In this document: positions 46,315-55,266 of the stretch, one piece after another
Position numbering within the stretch: position 1 is the first letter of the stretch
Layout of the letters: every line of letters starts with the position of its first letter
Assembly: GCF_016862195.1 (NCBI RefSeq)
Contig: NZ_BOMM01000028.1
Span: 62,001-126,000, forward strand
DNA length: 64,000 nt
DNA from: Paractinoplanes ferrugineus
GTDB taxonomy: Bacteria > Actinomycetota > Actinomycetes > Mycobacteriales > Micromonosporaceae
Direction: 5' to 3'
The notes under the pieces: generated by a model
Told to the model about the DNA's origin: nothing
The model's database searches: none
Seen by the model: only the letters and a program-made list of their open reading frames with translations
Made by a program: the position numbers and the translations under genes

Positions 46315-47217
46315 TCATCCGCGCAGCGGGCAGTCCACCTCGTACCGGCTGACCCCGGACGCCGGGCCGGGGCAGAGGAACTGCTCGAACCGGGTGTCCT
46401 CGTCGACGAAGCGCTTCAGCCAGGCCACGCTCGTCGAGGCGATGGTGGTGTTCGGGACGTTGGGGGCGAAGTGGGAGGCTCCGGCCAGTTCGAGGTAACC
46501 CGCGTCCGGCAGGCTGCTGAAGAACCGCTCGGAGTGTTGCCGCACCGGCGCGATGGTGTCGGACTGGGCTCCAATGATCATGGTGGGCACCTTGACGGTG
46601 GAGAAGTTCTTGGTCAGGTCCCACGGGGTGAGCGGCACGGCGGCCTTGAGCGAGGCTCTCGAGCGAGCGGCCTCCAGGGTTCCGCCGCCACCCATCGAGT
46701 GACCCATGACGGCCAGGCGGTTCTTGTCGATGCGGGTGCGCACGGCGCTCTGCCCGGTCAGGAAGTCGAGTGCGGCGAGCAGCTGACGGCCGCGAGTGGC
46801 GGGCTGGTCCGAGGTGGTCAGCGTGTCGATGTTGAAGACCACGAAGCCCTGCGACGCGATCCGCGGCGCCAGCCAGGCCAGACTGCTGCGGGTCGCGGTG
46901 AAGCCGGGGGCGATCGCGACCGCGCCGAAAGTGCCCTGACTGGTGTCGGTGGGCGCGTAGATGTCGCCGCCGCCGAAGCCGGACACGCTCGATCGGGCGA
47001 CGCCGGTGCGGCTGATCGCGAACGGCCCGGTGGTGGCGCGGATGCTCGCGGCCGACGGGTTCGGCCCCCGCTGGAACGAGGCCGCCGCGATCTCGGCGCG
47101 CTGAGGCGAGGACGTCGCGGCGTCGGCTCGGGGGATCAGGGTGACGGCGGTGGCGGCCAGGGCCAGCCCCGCGGCGGCGCCGGCGATGGTGCGGAGCTTC
47201 CTTCTCGGTTCTCGCAT
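46315..47217 (-). CDS. Secreted cutinase / PET-hydrolase-like polyester hydrolase
   Basis: A 300-residue exported alpha/beta hydrolase closely resembling actinobacterial cutinases such as TfCut2. Signal peptide about 1-34; mature [26 protein letters not shown]; oxyanion residue in [10 protein letters not shown]; nucleophile Ser in [20 protein letters not shown] (Trp flanking the active site); Asp in GAQSDTIAP; His in GASHFAPN; and a C-terminal cysteine pair around FLCPGP and VDCPLRG. ATG 47217 has GGGGAG upstream. It hydrolyses ester polymers such as cutin and possibly PET; PET activity is inference. Divergent from a TetR-type gene. Confidence 0.9.
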   Translation of the reverse strand: MREPRRKLRTIAGAAAGLALAATAVTLIPRADAATSSPQRAEIAAASFQRGPNPSAASIRATTGPFAISRTGVARSSVSGFGGGDIYAPTDTSQGTFGAVAIAPGFTATRSSLAWLAPRIASQGFVVFNIDTLTTSDQPATRGRQLLAALDFLTGQSAVRTRIDKNRLAVMGHSMGGGGTLEAARSRASLKAAVPLTPWDLTKNFSTVKVPTMIIGAQSDTIAPVRQHSERFFSSLPDAGYLELAGASHFAPNVPNTTIASTSVAWLKRFVDEDTRFEQFLCPGPASGVSRYEVDCPLRG

Positions 47218-47437
47218 GAGCTTCTCCCCACGATTGTCGGAAAATCTCGATAGTCGGAAATCCGGATCCGGTAGCCGCTCATACGGTTCGCATTCGGCCG
47301 CCGGTCGAATGGCAAGGCTGTCGTGAGACGGCCGTCGCAAGAGCGAAAATCGCATTGAACCGAATCGGCTCCGCCGGTGTTCACCGAAGTCCAGGCCCAT
47401 CCGCAGGGGGGACAAAACGGACAGTAATGCGCGCCGG

Positions 47438-47971
47438 GTGATTTCCCACGGCGATGTCGTACGGGGTGCGGTGCGCCAATTCGGAGCCCACGGATCGCTC
47501 GACATGGATTCGCTGGCGACGCAATTGGCGATCAGCCGGGCCACGCTCTACCGGGTCGCGGGGAGCCGGGACGCGCTGCTCGGCGACGCGCTCTGGGCGC
47601 TCGGCGACCGCACCCTCGCCCGGGCCCGCACGCGCCGGCGGACGTGTGGCGTCGACGGCGTGCTCGAGGTGTCCCGGCGGTTCCACGACAAGCTGCGCGG
47701 GTCCCGCCCGATGCGCCGGTTCGTCGACGACGAGCCGCAGACCGCCGCCCGGGTCCTGTTCACCCCGTCGGGCGAGGTGCACCGCCGCGCGGTCCTGACC
47801 CAGCGCGACATCTTCGTCGAGGCCGGCGCCGCCCACGCCGAGGCCGACCTGTTCGACCAGGCCTTCCTTTACGTGCGGATCATGGAGTCGGTGCTCTACA
47901 GCGAATTGTTCACCGGCCGGGAGGTCGGCTTCCCGGTCGCCGAGCGCGCTCTGCGCGCCCTGCTCGGATGA
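47438..47971 (+). CDS. TetR-type regulator with QsdR-like C-terminal domain
   Basis: A 177-residue protein with an N-terminal helix-turn-helix ([33 protein letters not shown]) and a C-terminal region like QsdR-type TetR regulators ([38 protein letters not shown], then [11 protein letters not shown]). GTG 47438 is the start, with no strong Shine-Dalgarno. Divergent from the polyester hydrolase across 220 bases, so it may control that gene. Confidence 0.8.
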   Translation: MISHGDVVRGAVRQFGAHGSLDMDSLATQLAISRATLYRVAGSRDALLGDALWALGDRTLARARTRRRTCGVDGVLEVSRRFHDKLRGSRPMRRFVDDEPQTAARVLFTPSGEVHRRAVLTQRDIFVEAGAAHAEADLFDQAFLYVRIMESVLYSELFTGREVGFPVAERALRALLG

Positions 47972-48067
47972 CCCCGGGCCCGATGAGGTACGGGGGTGCG
48001 GCGCTCCGAGCCGACGAAGCACTTAAGTCGGACGTATAGGACCAACTGCGCGGGGTAGTCGACGGTC

Positions 48068-48721
48068 ATGCCGACGGCTACGACCTCCACCCTGGGTTTT
48101 CCCACCGCGGGCACCGAGCTCGAAGGTGACCTGCACCTGCCCGCCGGCGCGCACGGCGTGGTCCTGTTCGCGCACGGCAGCGGCAGTTCACGGCACAGCC
48201 CTCGCAACCGCCACGTCGCCGGGGCGCTGAACAAGCGCGGTCTCGGCACCCTCCTGGTGGACCTGCTCACCCATGAGGAGGAGGTGAGCGAGGTGCAGAC
48301 CCACCAGCTGCGGTTCGACATCGGGCTGCTCGCCGACCGGCTGACCGGCCTGGTCGACCGGCTCGGTGAGCGGCCCGACACCCGCACCCTGCCGGTCGGC
48401 CTGTTCGGGGCCAGCACCGGGGCGGCGGCCGCCCTCGTCGCCGCGGCGGAGCGCCCCGACGAGGTGCACGCGGTCGTCTCCCGGGGTGGCCGGCCCGACC
48501 TGGCCGGACCGGCACTGCCCCAGGTCGAGGCCCCGACGCTGCTGATCGTGGGCGAGCGGGACCTGCCGGTGGTCGAGCTCAACGAACAGGCCCGCGACAC
48601 CATGACCGGGACCGCCGAACTGCGGATCGTGCCGGGCGCGACCCACCTGTTCGAGGAGCCGCACGCGCTCGAGATCGTGGCCGAGGAGGCCGGCACCTGG
48701 TTCGCCACCCACCTCCGCTGA
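48068..48721 (+). CDS. Alpha/beta hydrolase (dienelactone hydrolase-like)
   Basis: A 217-residue cytoplasmic hydrolase. Catalytic residues: nucleophile Ser in GLFGASTGAAAAL, Asp in LLIVGERDLPV and His in VPGATHLFEEP. An HGSGSSRHSPRNR loop after strand 3 forms the oxyanion region. Similar proteins often accompany phosphoribosyltransferases, but none is adjacent here. Substrate unknown. Single-gene unit. Confidence 0.85.
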   Translation: MPTATTSTLGFPTAGTELEGDLHLPAGAHGVVLFAHGSGSSRHSPRNRHVAGALNKRGLGTLLVDLLTHEEEVSEVQTHQLRFDIGLLADRLTGLVDRLGERPDTRTLPVGLFGASTGAAAALVAAAERPDEVHAVVSRGGRPDLAGPALPQVEAPTLLIVGERDLPVVELNEQARDTMTGTAELRIVPGATHLFEEPHALEIVAEEAGTWFATHLR

Positions 48722-48802
48722 TCTTCGCCGACCGCGACGAGCTCGACCGGCGGGTGCGCCGTCACCGGGCCGGGCCCCGCCTCCCCCGCGGGCGGGCGCT
48801 GG

Positions 48803-50632
48803 TCAAGGCCTGCGGGTCACCTTCCACCAGAAGCTCGGGGCGGCCGTCGCCGCGTCCGCCGACAGATCCACCCGTACGCCGGAGGCCTGCACCGCGCCGA
48901 CCACCTGGCCGGAGGTGACCCCCGAGCCCGGGGCCGACGTCGTGGTGGTGACCTTGACCGCCAGTCCCGGCCAGCCGACGACCTTGAGCGGCCCGGCCGG
49001 ACTGACCGGCGCCGCCGCACCCCAGGCGGTCTTGATCTGGCCCACTGTCTTGTCCGCGAGGAGCACGTACTCCTTCACGATGCCGCGTACGGCTTTGAGC
49101 AGTTTCCGGACGACGCTGTTGACGTTCGCCAGTTGCTCGGGGGTGTGCGCGCCCGGCTGGTTGAACACCGCCCCGACGACCGTGAGTGTCCGGCCGCCCA
49201 CGCTGAGGTGGGCCGCGAAGACCAGGTTGCCGCCGGCCTCCCCGGTCGAGCCGGTCTTGATGCCGAAGACGCCCTGTTCACCGAGCAGATCGTTGTAGTT
49301 CTTGATCGTCCCGGCGACCGGGATCCGGGCCGACGGCATCGCCACGATGTCGGCGAACACCTGGTCCTTGAGCGCCGCCCGGGCCAGCGTGACCTGATCG
49401 GCCGCCGTGCTGATGGTGGTGGGCAGATAACCCGACGGATCGGTGTAATGCGTGCCGGTCATGCCCAGTTCCCCGGCCGCGGCGTTCATCTTCTCGAGGA
49501 ACGCCGCCTCCGACCCGGAATCCCAGACACCGAGCATGTGCGCCACATTGTTGGCCGACGGCAGCATCAGCGCTTCGAGCGCGTCCCGCTCGGTCATCCG
49601 CTCGCCGACGGTCACCGGCACGAGCGACTGCCCGAGCGGAATCCGGGCGTTGTAATCGGCCACGTCCGCGCTGGTCACCGTGATGGTCGGGCCCTCCGCG
49701 GCGCCACTGAGCGGATGATTCTTGAGAATCAGATAGGCCGTCATCACCTTGGCCACACTGCCGATCGGCTCCGGATCGTCGTCCCCCGATCCGCCGAGCC
49801 GCCCCATTCCCTCGACGAGCAGTTCGGCCGACCCTTTGGCGGGCCACGGAATGGCGGGCAGGGCCCCCGGAATCTTCAGCGTCGCCGCGACCTCGGTGGT
49901 GAGGGTGGCCGCCGGTAGCCCGCGCTGGAGCTGAGCGGCGACCCCACCCCCCAAAAGACCCAGAAGCAGAAGAAGCGGCAGAAGTACGGCCAGGAGTACG
50001 CGTTTCCGCCTCTTCGGCTTCTTGACTCCTGTCCCGCTCCCCTGCGGCGCGAAATGCACCGGCGCGACCGGCGGGGCGACCGCCGCCCGAGCCGCGATCT
50101 GCGCGCGTTCCGGAGCCGGCGGGGACACCGAAGCGCGCCCACCCTGGGCCGGCACGACCGAAGCGCGCCCGCCCTGGGCCGGCATGGCAGCGCGCCCGCC
50201 CTGGGCCGGCACCACCGGCGCCCGCCCGCTGCGGGGCGGCGCGGAGACCGGCAACGGCTGGGTCTCGTCCGCAGCGGCGGAGCGAGACGGGGCCGATGAC
50301 TGCGACGGGCCCGATGAGTGCGAAGGGGCCGATGCTGGGGACGGGTCCGGTGACCGAGGCGGGTCCGGGCGCAACTGGACCGTGGCCTCCTCGCCCGGCA
50401 CCCGAGCGGCGCCGAACGACGCGGGCGTCGGGCCCGGCCGGACCGGCGACGGCGGGCCGGGCTGAACGAGCGTCGGCGGTTCCGGCGCGCCGGCCCGGCC
50501 TGCCGCGTACCCGTCAGATCGTTGAGCAGGCGGTCCGTCGCCTGCGGGGACCCGCGCCGAGCCTTTTGCCGATGGCTCGTCGCCGTGGTCCCCCGGCGTG
50601 GTTGCGTCCCCCGGCCCGGCCGCCCGCGTCAT
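48803..50632 (-). CDS. D-alanyl-D-alanine carboxypeptidase (class C LMW PBP-like) with disordered cytoplasmic N-terminus
   Basis: A 609-residue membrane-anchored peptidase. Residues 1-220 are a Pro/Ser/Ala-rich cytoplasmic region with repeats of VPAQGGRAS. Then RRKRVLLAVLLPLLLLLG is the membrane helix. The catalytic domain carries SxxK (SVAK in EPIGSVAKVMTAY), SxN (LPSANNVAHML) and KTG (GIKTGSTGEAGG), so it is active-site complete. ATG 50632 has GAGGAG seven bases upstream. It trims peptidoglycan stem peptides outside the membrane. The long N-terminal tail suggests binding partners or phosphorylation, possibly by the PknB-like kinase (inference). Confidence 0.9.
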   Translation of the reverse strand: MTRAAGPGDATTPGDHGDEPSAKGSARVPAGDGPPAQRSDGYAAGRAGAPEPPTLVQPGPPSPVRPGPTPASFGAARVPGEEATVQLRPDPPRSPDPSPASAPSHSSGPSQSSAPSRSAAADETQPLPVSAPPRSGRAPVVPAQGGRAAMPAQGGRASVVPAQGGRASVSPPAPERAQIAARAAVAPPVAPVHFAPQGSGTGVKKPKRRKRVLLAVLLPLLLLLGLLGGGVAAQLQRGLPAATLTTEVAATLKIPGALPAIPWPAKGSAELLVEGMGRLGGSGDDDPEPIGSVAKVMTAYLILKNHPLSGAAEGPTITVTSADVADYNARIPLGQSLVPVTVGERMTERDALEALMLPSANNVAHMLGVWDSGSEAAFLEKMNAAAGELGMTGTHYTDPSGYLPTTISTAADQVTLARAALKDQVFADIVAMPSARIPVAGTIKNYNDLLGEQGVFGIKTGSTGEAGGNLVFAAHLSVGGRTLTVVGAVFNQPGAHTPEQLANVNSVVRKLLKAVRGIVKEYVLLADKTVGQIKTAWGAAAPVSPAGPLKVVGWPGLAVKVTTTTSAPGSGVTSGQVVGAVQASGVRVDLSADAATAAPSFWWKVTRRP

Positions 50633-50783
50633 TGCACCGCTCCTCATCCGACCCGGAGTCGCCCCGGGCGCCCGACCAGTATTCCCGGCCCGCGCCAACC
50701 CACTTGTCAGCGGTCCGACAGCGCGACGACCCTACGTCGGCTACCTGTGGTTCATGCCGGCCGGCCCGCGTCAGGAGAATCGG

Positions 50784-52127
50784 ATGATCGCCGTCAGCGC
50801 GCAGCCCACCCGCCCCTACTCCGCCGCCCGCACGGCGCGCCTGGCCCTCTGGGTGTTTCTGCTGGCCAACCTGGTGATCGTCGAGTTGATGCTGAGCACC
50901 CCGGCGACCGCCGCGCACAACACGCTGACCTCGGTCGGCCGGTTCTTCGGGCTGCACCTGGCGTTCCTGATGGCGCTGCAGCTGCTCCTGATCGCCCGGC
51001 TGCCGTTCCTGGACCGGCGGATCGGGATGGACCGGCTGACCACCTGGCACCGGTGGACCGGGTTCACCCTGTTCTGGCTGGTCCTGCTGCACCCGACGTT
51101 CGTGCTGCTGGGCTACGCGCGGCTCGACCGGATCTCGTTCCTCGGCGAGATCCCCAACCTGGCGAAGCAGATGCCGGTGCTGCTCGGCATGATCGCCGCC
51201 GGGCTGGTGGTGGTCGTGGCCGCGCTGTCGGTGCGGCTCGCCCGTCGCCGGCTGTCCTACGAGACCTGGCACGCGGTGCACCTGCTGGTGTACGCGGTGG
51301 TGGCGCTCGGCATCGTGCACCAGATCTACGAGGGGTCGGCGTTCAAGAGCAACATCCTCACCCAGGTGTACTGGTGGGGCCTGTGGGCCTTCGCACTGGG
51401 CGCCCTGCTGACCGGCCGCCTGTTCGTGCCGCTCGTGCGCAACGCCCGGCACCGGCTGCGGGTCGCCGCGGTGGTCCCCGAGACCGACGACGTGGTGTCG
51501 GTCTATCTCACCGGGCAGGATCTGGGCCGCCTCGAGGCGCGGGCGGGTCAGTTCTTCCTGTGGCGGTTCCTCGGTCACAACCGATGGTGGCAGGTCAACC
51601 CGTTCTCCCTCTCCGCGGCGCCGGACGGCCACGCGCTGCGGCTGACGGCGAAAGGCATCGGGGAGACCAGCGCGGGCCTGCGGCGGCTGCCGATCGGCAC
51701 CCGGGTGTACGCCGAGGGACCGTACGGGGCGTTCACCGCCGCCCAGCGGGTGACCGGCAAGACGCTGCTGATCGCCGGCGGCATCGGCATCACCCCGATC
51801 CGGGCCCTGCTGGAGGACGATCAGCTGCCCGGCGACATCGTGGTGCTCTACCGGGTGCGGGACCGGGCCGAGGCCGTCCTGCTGGGCGAGCTGACGAACC
51901 TCGCGCAGATCCGCGGCGCCCGGCTCGACCTGCTGACCGGCCCGACCGACGAGCGGAACCGGCCGTTCAGTCCCGAAGCCCTGCTGGCCCGGGTCCCGGA
52001 CATCGTCGAGCGGGACGTGTTCGTGTGCGGCCCGGCCCGGATGACCGACGCCGTCCGGCGCAGCCTGCGTGAGCTCGAGGTCCCGGCGGCCCAGCAGCAC
52101 GCCGAGACCTTCCGGCTGGCGAGCTGA
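50784..52127 (+). CDS. Ferric-reductase-like membrane flavocytochrome
   Basis: A 447-residue protein with six or so membrane helices (about 15-220) carrying histidines likely to ligate heme (LHLAFLM, TTWHRWTG, LLHPTFV, ETWHAVHLLVY), then FAD-binding (WWQVNPFSLSAAPDG) and NAD(P)-binding parts (IAGGIGITPIRALL, VFVCGPARMTD). It moves electrons from NAD(P)H across the membrane, to iron or another acceptor. ATG 50784 has AGGAG six bases upstream. Divergent from the carboxypeptidase gene; no FMN-binding partner is adjacent. Confidence 0.87.
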   Translation: MIAVSAQPTRPYSAARTARLALWVFLLANLVIVELMLSTPATAAHNTLTSVGRFFGLHLAFLMALQLLLIARLPFLDRRIGMDRLTTWHRWTGFTLFWLVLLHPTFVLLGYARLDRISFLGEIPNLAKQMPVLLGMIAAGLVVVVAALSVRLARRRLSYETWHAVHLLVYAVVALGIVHQIYEGSAFKSNILTQVYWWGLWAFALGALLTGRLFVPLVRNARHRLRVAAVVPETDDVVSVYLTGQDLGRLEARAGQFFLWRFLGHNRWWQVNPFSLSAAPDGHALRLTAKGIGETSAGLRRLPIGTRVYAEGPYGAFTAAQRVTGKTLLIAGGIGITPIRALLEDDQLPGDIVVLYRVRDRAEAVLLGELTNLAQIRGARLDLLTGPTDERNRPFSPEALLARVPDIVERDVFVCGPARMTDAVRRSLRELEVPAAQQHAETFRLAS

Positions 52128-52182
52128 GCACCACCCGCGAACCGCCTGCGGCGAGTTGCGCCGGGCGAGTAACCTGCCCCGC

Positions 52183-53172
52183 GTGATCAAGCTGACGCGG
52201 CGCCGCATCGCCTGGGGCGCGGCCGTCGCGGCCCTGGTGCTGGTGCCGGCGGTCGGCGGGTGGAGCGCCGGCCAGGCACTGCGGCCGGCGGCGGCGCCCA
52301 CGACCGCGCCTCCGGCCGCGCCGCCCGTGACGCCCACCCCGGCCTGGTCCGGGCCCACCCTGGACACGACCACGCCGGGCGGGCCGATCGGGGTCACCTC
52401 GGGCATGCCGACACCGAGTTCACTTCTGGCTCCCCCGGTCGGCTGGAAGCTCAGCGACGTACCCAGGTTCCTTCCGCCACCGGCGCCGGAACCGATCGTC
52501 CTTGCGCCGGGTGACCAGGTGCCGTTCCTGTCCCGGATCCCGGTGACCCAGCCGGTCGCGTTCCTGACCATCGACGACGGCTTCCTGAAGAACCCGGAGG
52601 CCGAGAAGCTGTTCGCGGCGGCGCGGATCCCGGTCACGCTGTTCCTGACCACCGACGCCATCCACGACGATCCGGCCTTCTTCGACCGGTTGCGCTCCTA
52701 CGGCGCGGTGATCGAGGCGCACACGATCTCGCACCCGGAACTGGCCGGGCGCTCCGCCGAGTTCCAGCACCACCAGATCTGCGACGGCGCCGACCGGCTC
52801 GCCCAGTGGTACGGCCGCCGGCCGGTGCTGTTCCGCCCGCCGTTCGGCGACAAGGACACCACGACGCTGCGGGTCGCCAAGCAGTGCGGCATGACGGCCG
52901 CTTTCATGTGGAAGGAGACCGTCGACAAGGGCAAGGTGCGTTACCAGGAGGAACTCAAGACGGTGCAGCGCGGCGACATCATCCTGATGCACTTCCGGCC
53001 GGCCTTCGTCAAGGACTTCCTGGCCGCGCTCACCGCGATGCACCGGGCGGGCCTGACCCCGGCGCTGCTGGAGGACTACGTGCCCGGGGCGTCCCTGGCC
53101 ACCCCGGCGAGCCCGCCGACGAGTCCGGCGGCGGGCCCGCCGCCGAGCCGGTCGTCGAGCCCGCTCGGATGA
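52183..53172 (+). CDS. Polysaccharide deacetylase (NodB domain), membrane-anchored or secreted
   Basis: A 329-residue CE4-type protein. An N-terminal hydrophobic anchor (about 8-30), a Pro/Thr-rich spacer, then NodB motifs: LTIDDGF (motif 1), EAHTISHPEL (H-x3-H metal site), RPPFGD (motif 3) and the closing IILMHFRP. GTG 52183 was chosen because it starts the basic anchor KLTRRR. Likely substrate is peptidoglycan or another N-acetylated glycan. It follows the flavocytochrome by 55 bases. Confidence 0.87.
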   Translation: MIKLTRRRIAWGAAVAALVLVPAVGGWSAGQALRPAAAPTTAPPAAPPVTPTPAWSGPTLDTTTPGGPIGVTSGMPTPSSLLAPPVGWKLSDVPRFLPPPAPEPIVLAPGDQVPFLSRIPVTQPVAFLTIDDGFLKNPEAEKLFAAARIPVTLFLTTDAIHDDPAFFDRLRSYGAVIEAHTISHPELAGRSAEFQHHQICDGADRLAQWYGRRPVLFRPPFGDKDTTTLRVAKQCGMTAAFMWKETVDKGKVRYQEELKTVQRGDIILMHFRPAFVKDFLAALTAMHRAGLTPALLEDYVPGASLATPASPPTSPAAGPPPSRSSSPLG

Positions 53173-53179
53173 GCCCCGG

Positions 53180-54334
53180 TCAGGCCGTCACCCGTGGCTG
53201 CCGGCTCGCCGAGCCGATCCCGAAGGCGACCGCCCCCGCGATCGCCGCCACCCCGCACAGCGCCAGCGTCCAGACATAGCCGAACGCGCCCACCGAGGCG
53301 CCCGCCAGGACGCCGGCGACCAGCAGGCCGGCCGTCGCCGCGTTGGCGAACAGGGTGGTGGCCCGCCCGGTCGCCGGGGCGAGCAGATCCTGGAAGTAGC
53401 GGATCCCGGCCGCGCCCACCACCGCGATCGCGACGCCCCGGAAGATCTGCCCGACCAGCAGCAGAGGCATGCCGTCGGCCAGCATCGTGAGGGCGAAGTG
53501 GACGACGAACGCGAGCATGCCGCCCAGGATCAGCAGCCGCTGGCCGACCCGGGGCGGCAGGGCGGCGAGGACCAGCGCCGCGACGACCTCCACCGCGGCG
53601 CACACGCTGTAGAGGATGCCGACGGCGGAATCCGGGCGGTCGAGGCCCCGGGTGACGAACAGCGGCAGGGTCACCGATCCGGCGTACATCGCCGTGAAGA
53701 ACAGCGTGACACTCGCGGTGAGCAGGACCACCACCCGGACCGGTGGGGCGTCGCCGGCCCGCTCGCCCTCGGCGGCGGCCGACGGCCTCGCCGGCGGCCT
53801 CGGCACCGAGAGGGTGGCGGCGGCGGCGAGCAGCAGAGCGGCGGCGGCCGACCAGAGGAGTACGGGGTAACCGCCGTGCGCCAGCACTAGCGCGCCCAGA
53901 AGCGGGCCGATCGCCCAGGCCAGCGACCACACCGAGCGCAGCAGCGGGGCCGATCGCTGGGCCGCCGGTCCGTCCCCGAGGACCGCGCGGGCGAGCGAGA
54001 ACAACTGCGGGAAGGCCGCCCCGACCCCGCCGAGCAGGGTGAGGGCCAGCAGCAGGAAGACCGGGAACGCGGTGGTGCGGGTCAGGATCGTGAACGCGAT
54101 CGCGCAGCCGACGGTGACGAGCACCGTGTAGCGGCGCGCCGGGCGCCTGTCGAAACGCCTGCCGAGCAGCCACGCCACGACGATGCCGCCGATCGCGGTG
54201 CACGACGCGAGCACGCCGATCCGGATCGGGCTCAGGTGCGCCTCGTCGGCCGCGAACAGCACCACGTACGAGCCCCACATCGAGTCGGCGACGCCGAGCA
54301 GCAGGACGGCGGCAGCCAGCGAGAAGAACGGCAC
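53180..54334 (-). CDS. MFS transporter (sugar-efflux/SetA-like)
   Basis: A 384-residue major facilitator with about 12 hydrophobic segments, an intracellular RRFDRRPARR loop between helices 2 and 3, and a charged central loop. Overall appearance is that of SetA-type sugar or drug efflux proteins. It starts with GTG. It ends eight bases from the convergent deacetylase gene. It is preceded by the sigma-factor gene on the same strand 30 bases upstream and may be co-expressed with it. Confidence 0.82.
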   Translation of the reverse strand: MPFFSLAAAVLLLGVADSMWGSYVVLFAADEAHLSPIRIGVLASCTAIGGIVVAWLLGRRFDRRPARRYTVLVTVGCAIAFTILTRTTAFPVFLLLALTLLGGVGAAFPQLFSLARAVLGDGPAAQRSAPLLRSVWSLAWAIGPLLGALVLAHGGYPVLLWSAAAALLLAAAATLSVPRPPARPSAAAEGERAGDAPPVRVVVLLTASVTLFFTAMYAGSVTLPLFVTRGLDRPDSAVGILYSVCAAVEVVAALVLAALPPRVGQRLLILGGMLAFVVHFALTMLADGMPLLLVGQIFRGVAIAVVGAAGIRYFQDLLAPATGRATTLFANAATAGLLVAGVLAGASVGAFGYVWTLALCGVAAIAGAVAFGIGSASRQPRVTA

Positions 54335-54364
54335 CCCCGGTTCCTACCCCATGACGGGCCGTTC

Positions 54365-55207
54365 CTACTCGATCAGCGCGCGGAGTCGCGCCGGGTCGTT
54401 GAGAACGTGGATCGCCACGATCCGGTCGTCGTGGACGGTGAACGCCATCACGGCCAGCACCTGCTCGCCGGAGCGCACCAGGATGCCGGCCGTCCCGTTG
54501 ATCAGCACCGGCCCGACCAGACCGGCCAGCCGGCCGAAACGCCTCGCCTCGCCGGCCACGTCGCGGGCGCCACGCAGCACCACGGTGAAATGTGGCCGGT
54601 CGGGGCCGCCGTCGGCGCGCAGCACCACGTCGGGGTGCAGCACCTCGAGCAGCGCGCCGAAGTCGCCGTCCCGGGCGGCCGCGAAGAAGGCGTCGACCGC
54701 CGCCCGTTGACGGGCCAGATCGGGCATCGGCGCGGGCGCGGTGTCCCGGACCCGGCGGCGGGCCCGCCCGGCCAGTTGCCGGGTGGCCGCCGGCGTGCGC
54801 TCGAGCAGCACAGCGACGTCGTCGAACGGCACCGCGAACATGTCGTGCAGCACGAACGCGAGCCGCTCGTCCGGGTTGAGCGAACCCAGCACGACCTGCA
54901 GGGCCAGGCCCACCGCGTCGGCCAGCAGCGCCCGCTGCTCGGGGTCGGGGCCGGCGGCCGGGCTCACCACCGGGTCGGGCAGCCGCGTCTGCGGCCGGGA
55001 CTGCCGGGCCCGCAACAGGTTCAGGCAGACCCGGCCGACGATCGTGGTCAGCCAGCCGGGCACGTTGCGTACCCCCTCGGCGCCGGCCCGGTCGGCCCGC
55101 AGCCAGGCGTCCTGCAGGGCGTCGTCGGCCTCGGCGAGGGAACCGAGCATCCGGTACGCCACCGCGCGCAACCGCGGCCGCTCCGCCTCGAACTCGTCGA
55201 CCAGCAT
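54365..55207 (-). CDS. ECF sigma factor with SnoaL-like C-terminal domain (ECF41-like)
   Basis: A 280-residue sigma factor: sigma2 (FEAERPRLRAVAYRMLGSLAEADDALQDAWLR), sigma4 (ERLAFVLHDMFAVPFDDVAVLLERTPAATRQL), then a SnoaL-like domain of about 110 residues containing LRADGGPDRPHF, as in the ECF41 group and SigJ. In these the extension regulates the sigma factor in place of a separate anti-sigma. ATG 55207 has GGGAG nine bases upstream; GTG 55213 is the alternative. The divergent NmrA-like gene fits the ECF41 pattern of a neighbouring oxidoreductase or epimerase target. Confidence 0.88.
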   Translation of the reverse strand: MLVDEFEAERPRLRAVAYRMLGSLAEADDALQDAWLRADRAGAEGVRNVPGWLTTIVGRVCLNLLRARQSRPQTRLPDPVVSPAAGPDPEQRALLADAVGLALQVVLGSLNPDERLAFVLHDMFAVPFDDVAVLLERTPAATRQLAGRARRRVRDTAPAPMPDLARQRAAVDAFFAAARDGDFGALLEVLHPDVVLRADGGPDRPHFTVVLRGARDVAGEARRFGRLAGLVGPVLINGTAGILVRSGEQVLAVMAFTVHDDRIVAIHVLNDPARLRALIE

Positions 55208-55266
55208 CGTCACATTCTCCCGGCGGCGCGGGTCATCCCGGTGACACCCCGACGATGGGAGAGAAA

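Noticed and set aside
55214..55266. ECF41-type promoter between the sigma factor and the reductase
   Set aside because: TGTCAC-like words occur on both strands, but none has a CGTC-like -10 at a suitable distance.
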